64,000 bases of DNA from Apostichopus japonicus (taxonomy: Eukaryota; Echinodermata; Holothuroidea; Aspidochirotida; Stichopodidae). Each line of letters begins with the position of its first letter. Within the stretch, counting starts at the first letter, position 1. The translations under genes and the position numbers were made by a program. Shown one piece after another: positions 62,269 to 64,000 of the stretch. The stretch is from NCBI RefSeq assembly GCF_037975245.1, contig NC_092573.1:10664501-10728500 (forward strand), in the 5' to 3' direction. The notes below the pieces were generated by a model. It saw only the letters and a list, made by a program, of their open reading frames with translations, was not told where the DNA came from and made no database searches.

Positions 62269-62360
62269 CTATGCTACAGAAATTATGCTTGGTAACATCT
62301 CAGAGCAAAAAATCCAAACTATATCAAAATCACTCATCAGAAGACGATGTTCCCGGCAAG
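62269..62360 (-). ncRNA. Candidate spliced non-coding or UTR exon
   Basis: On the minus strand, TTGTTTTTTTAATCAACAG precedes 92 nt that end CATAG with donor GTAAGT. Both sites are strong. The only open frame meets TAG exactly at the exon end, so the exon would be untranslated or would end translation. Inferred from splice consensus alone. Confidence 0.25.
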
Positions 62361-62379
62361 CTGTTGATTAAAAAAACAA

Positions 62380-63020
62380 CAACAGGTACCTGTTTGAGAT
62401 ATCTGCATGAGACTAAAATCTCTAGGCAGCTGGCAAGAACATTATGCAGAAATCTTAGCAGCCAAAGATTTCCTCCCTCTTGAGGTGAAGTCTTCTTGTT
62501 TATGAGAGATGCTCATGCCAAGGCCGTATCTTCCTTCTGTTTTTGTCTCGAAAATTCATGCCCAGAGGAGTTGAGATATCTCTGGATTTTTCTACCGCTA
62601 GCCGCAGACGATGGTTTCTATCGGCAAACTAACTCTCCCAGGTAACCTTAAAAATGCATACAGCTCTGCTCATGCCTTTGTCACGGTCAGGAAATTGCTT
62701 TCTTTCCCGGACAGTATAGAGCCAGCCCAGATGCAATTTATCGCTGTTTTGTCCAAAAAAGAAAAAGAAATTGGGTCTGGCTGGCTTTTGTCTTTTTCTA
62801 TGAAATTGACATGCAGCAGTTGTTTGGAAAGCTAGCTCTGTGGCAGTACAATTTTTTGTCACATAGTGTTATCTAATTTGCCATGTAATGATCAATTTGT
62901 ACGGACGACAACGATAGGCTGCAATTCACGGCAGAGCCGAGTTCAAAATTGGAGATTCTGTGGCACGCAGTCACGCCGGGTTATTCATATGAGATGGGAG
63001 GCACTACTCTAATGTCTTAA
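62380..63020. other. Repeat-free, balanced-composition block; possible conserved element
   Basis: This stretch lacks the low-complexity and AT-rich character of its neighbours and has no recognisable protein. Part of it (62,870-63,000) has several homeodomain-like AT cores such as TAATGATCAATTTG next to GC-rich words. It could be a cis-regulatory element; only cross-species alignment could tell. Confidence 0.2.
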
Positions 63021-63187
63021 ATTGCATGTGTGCATAATGTCTCTATTTTGTCATCAATCATATCCAGGAGATGCATTTATTATAGTCAGGTTGGGTATTT
63101 ATTTACAGTGTGTTGATATACGTACGTGTGTGAGAGTGCGTTAATTATTGAGGGATTAATTTTCGACCTGCAGATGAACAATATTAT

Positions 63188-63201
63188 ATACTGTGTATAT
63201 G

Positions 63202-63250
<49 letters not shown>
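63188..63250. repeat. (TA)n microsatellite
   Basis: TA dinucleotide run preceded and followed by TATTTATTTACAGTG copies (63,098 and 63,247). Confidence 0.85.
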
Positions 63251-63252
<2 letters not shown>

Positions 63253-63724
63253 TTACAGTGAATTTTCATGTGTTCATATTTACCTAAATTTATTATGTCT
63301 GCCAAAAAAACTAATTATTCAACACAGTATGTAAAAGTTTGTTTTGAAAGTGGCTCTAGTTAAAGTATGTACAAATAATTGTCATGAAAATAAATATATT
63401 CTGCCTTTTTTTTCTTGTAAAGTATTAAATTATAATACTCAGGGAAGATTTAACACTTCTGCCTATAGGTAACTTTGTGGGTGTAATTAACTGGACTAAC
63501 TTTGTCAAAGAGGGGTTTTAAAAGATCTGTTCTTGCTATCAGTGTAATTATGAGAGGTATAAGCTTTGTGTTATGGGTGTGTGGGATGCAAAGTACTGTA
63601 GATTGAAGTGGTTGTGTAAACAACACAATCTGCGAGGGATGTTGGAGGAGGGACTGCTTACCTGTCTGTAAGACAGGTAGGGGCTGGCAAGTTATCATGC
63701 AGGAGGAGTTGGTTCACTTATACT

Positions 63725-64000
63725 ATACCTGAATAATATATCTGCCATTATAGTTTGCATTGATTTGGTATTGATGGATGGGTGGGTGGATGGATGGATT
63801 GGTGCATGGGTGGACGGACAGGCGGATACTATCTATATATGCCATTATAGTTTGCATTGATTTGGCATTGATGGGTGGGTGGATGGGTGCAGGTGGGTGG
63901 ATGGATGCATGGGTGGAAGGATGGATGGATGGATGGATGGGTGGGTGGATGGATGGATGGTTGGATGGCTGGGTGGATGGATGGATGGATGGAAGGATGG
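63725..64000 (+). repeat. GGAT/GGGT tandem array, continues past the window
   Basis: GGATGGATGGATGGGTGGAT units fill the right edge. An embedded ~105-bp duplication carries GCCATTATAGTTTGCATTGA at 63,745 and 63,841. Confidence 0.9.

Overview
This is an AT-rich, intron-bearing, repeat-dense stretch of a metazoan nuclear genome. The gene structures (GT-AG introns, a seven-exon snurportin gene, an ITIM-type immunoglobulin receptor), the tRNA-derived SINEs and several families of small DNA transposons suggest a marine invertebrate. A deuterostome such as an echinoderm is my best guess, but the species cannot be fixed from this window.

Three protein-coding genes are well supported. (1) About 4.7-6.6 kb, plus strand: the large terminal exon of a single-pass immunoglobulin-domain receptor with a long tyrosine-rich tail and a textbook ITIM. 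Its signal-peptide exon was not found. (2) About 11.4-19.8 kb, plus strand: snurportin-1, the import adaptor for m3G-capped snRNPs. Seven coding exons give a 331-residue protein, with a further 3' UTR exon. (3) About 30.45-24.15 kb, minus strand: a MYORG-like family 31 glycosidase, a type II membrane protein of 720 residues in two coding exons. Both positions that carry catalytic aspartates in the family hold glutamate here. Genes 2 and 3 are convergent, about 4.5 kb apart. A few weak candidate exons lie at 40.1, 49.5, 53.6, 57.05 and 62.3 kb.

The rest is mostly intergenic sequence shaped by mobile elements. The most interesting is a 2.6-kb element (35,811-38,409) with 11-bp terminal inverted repeats. 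It carries eight copies of a 16-bp motif (four near each end, all in one orientation) around a decayed transposase-like gene with DFSENY / SDG..SQFKN / VDGIGGAVKR motifs. Also present are a hAT-type MITE with a perfect 8-bp target duplication, two copies of a TTAA-targeted piggyBac-like MITE, a 166-bp MITE whose perfect 27-bp terminal repeats carry consensus splice donors, a 1.85-kb foldback, a Penelope-like block with a hammerhead-resembling motif, two tRNA-SINE families, and a LINE 3' end.

Tandem repeats are abundant: a 35-bp array at 8.1 kb, a 34-40 bp array at 45.4 kb, a G-rich array at 48.3 kb, a (ATC)n tract at 56.4 kb, a ~66-75 bp satellite at 58.7-60.0 kb and a GGAT array running off the right end. 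The genes do not form a pathway; their proximity looks incidental.
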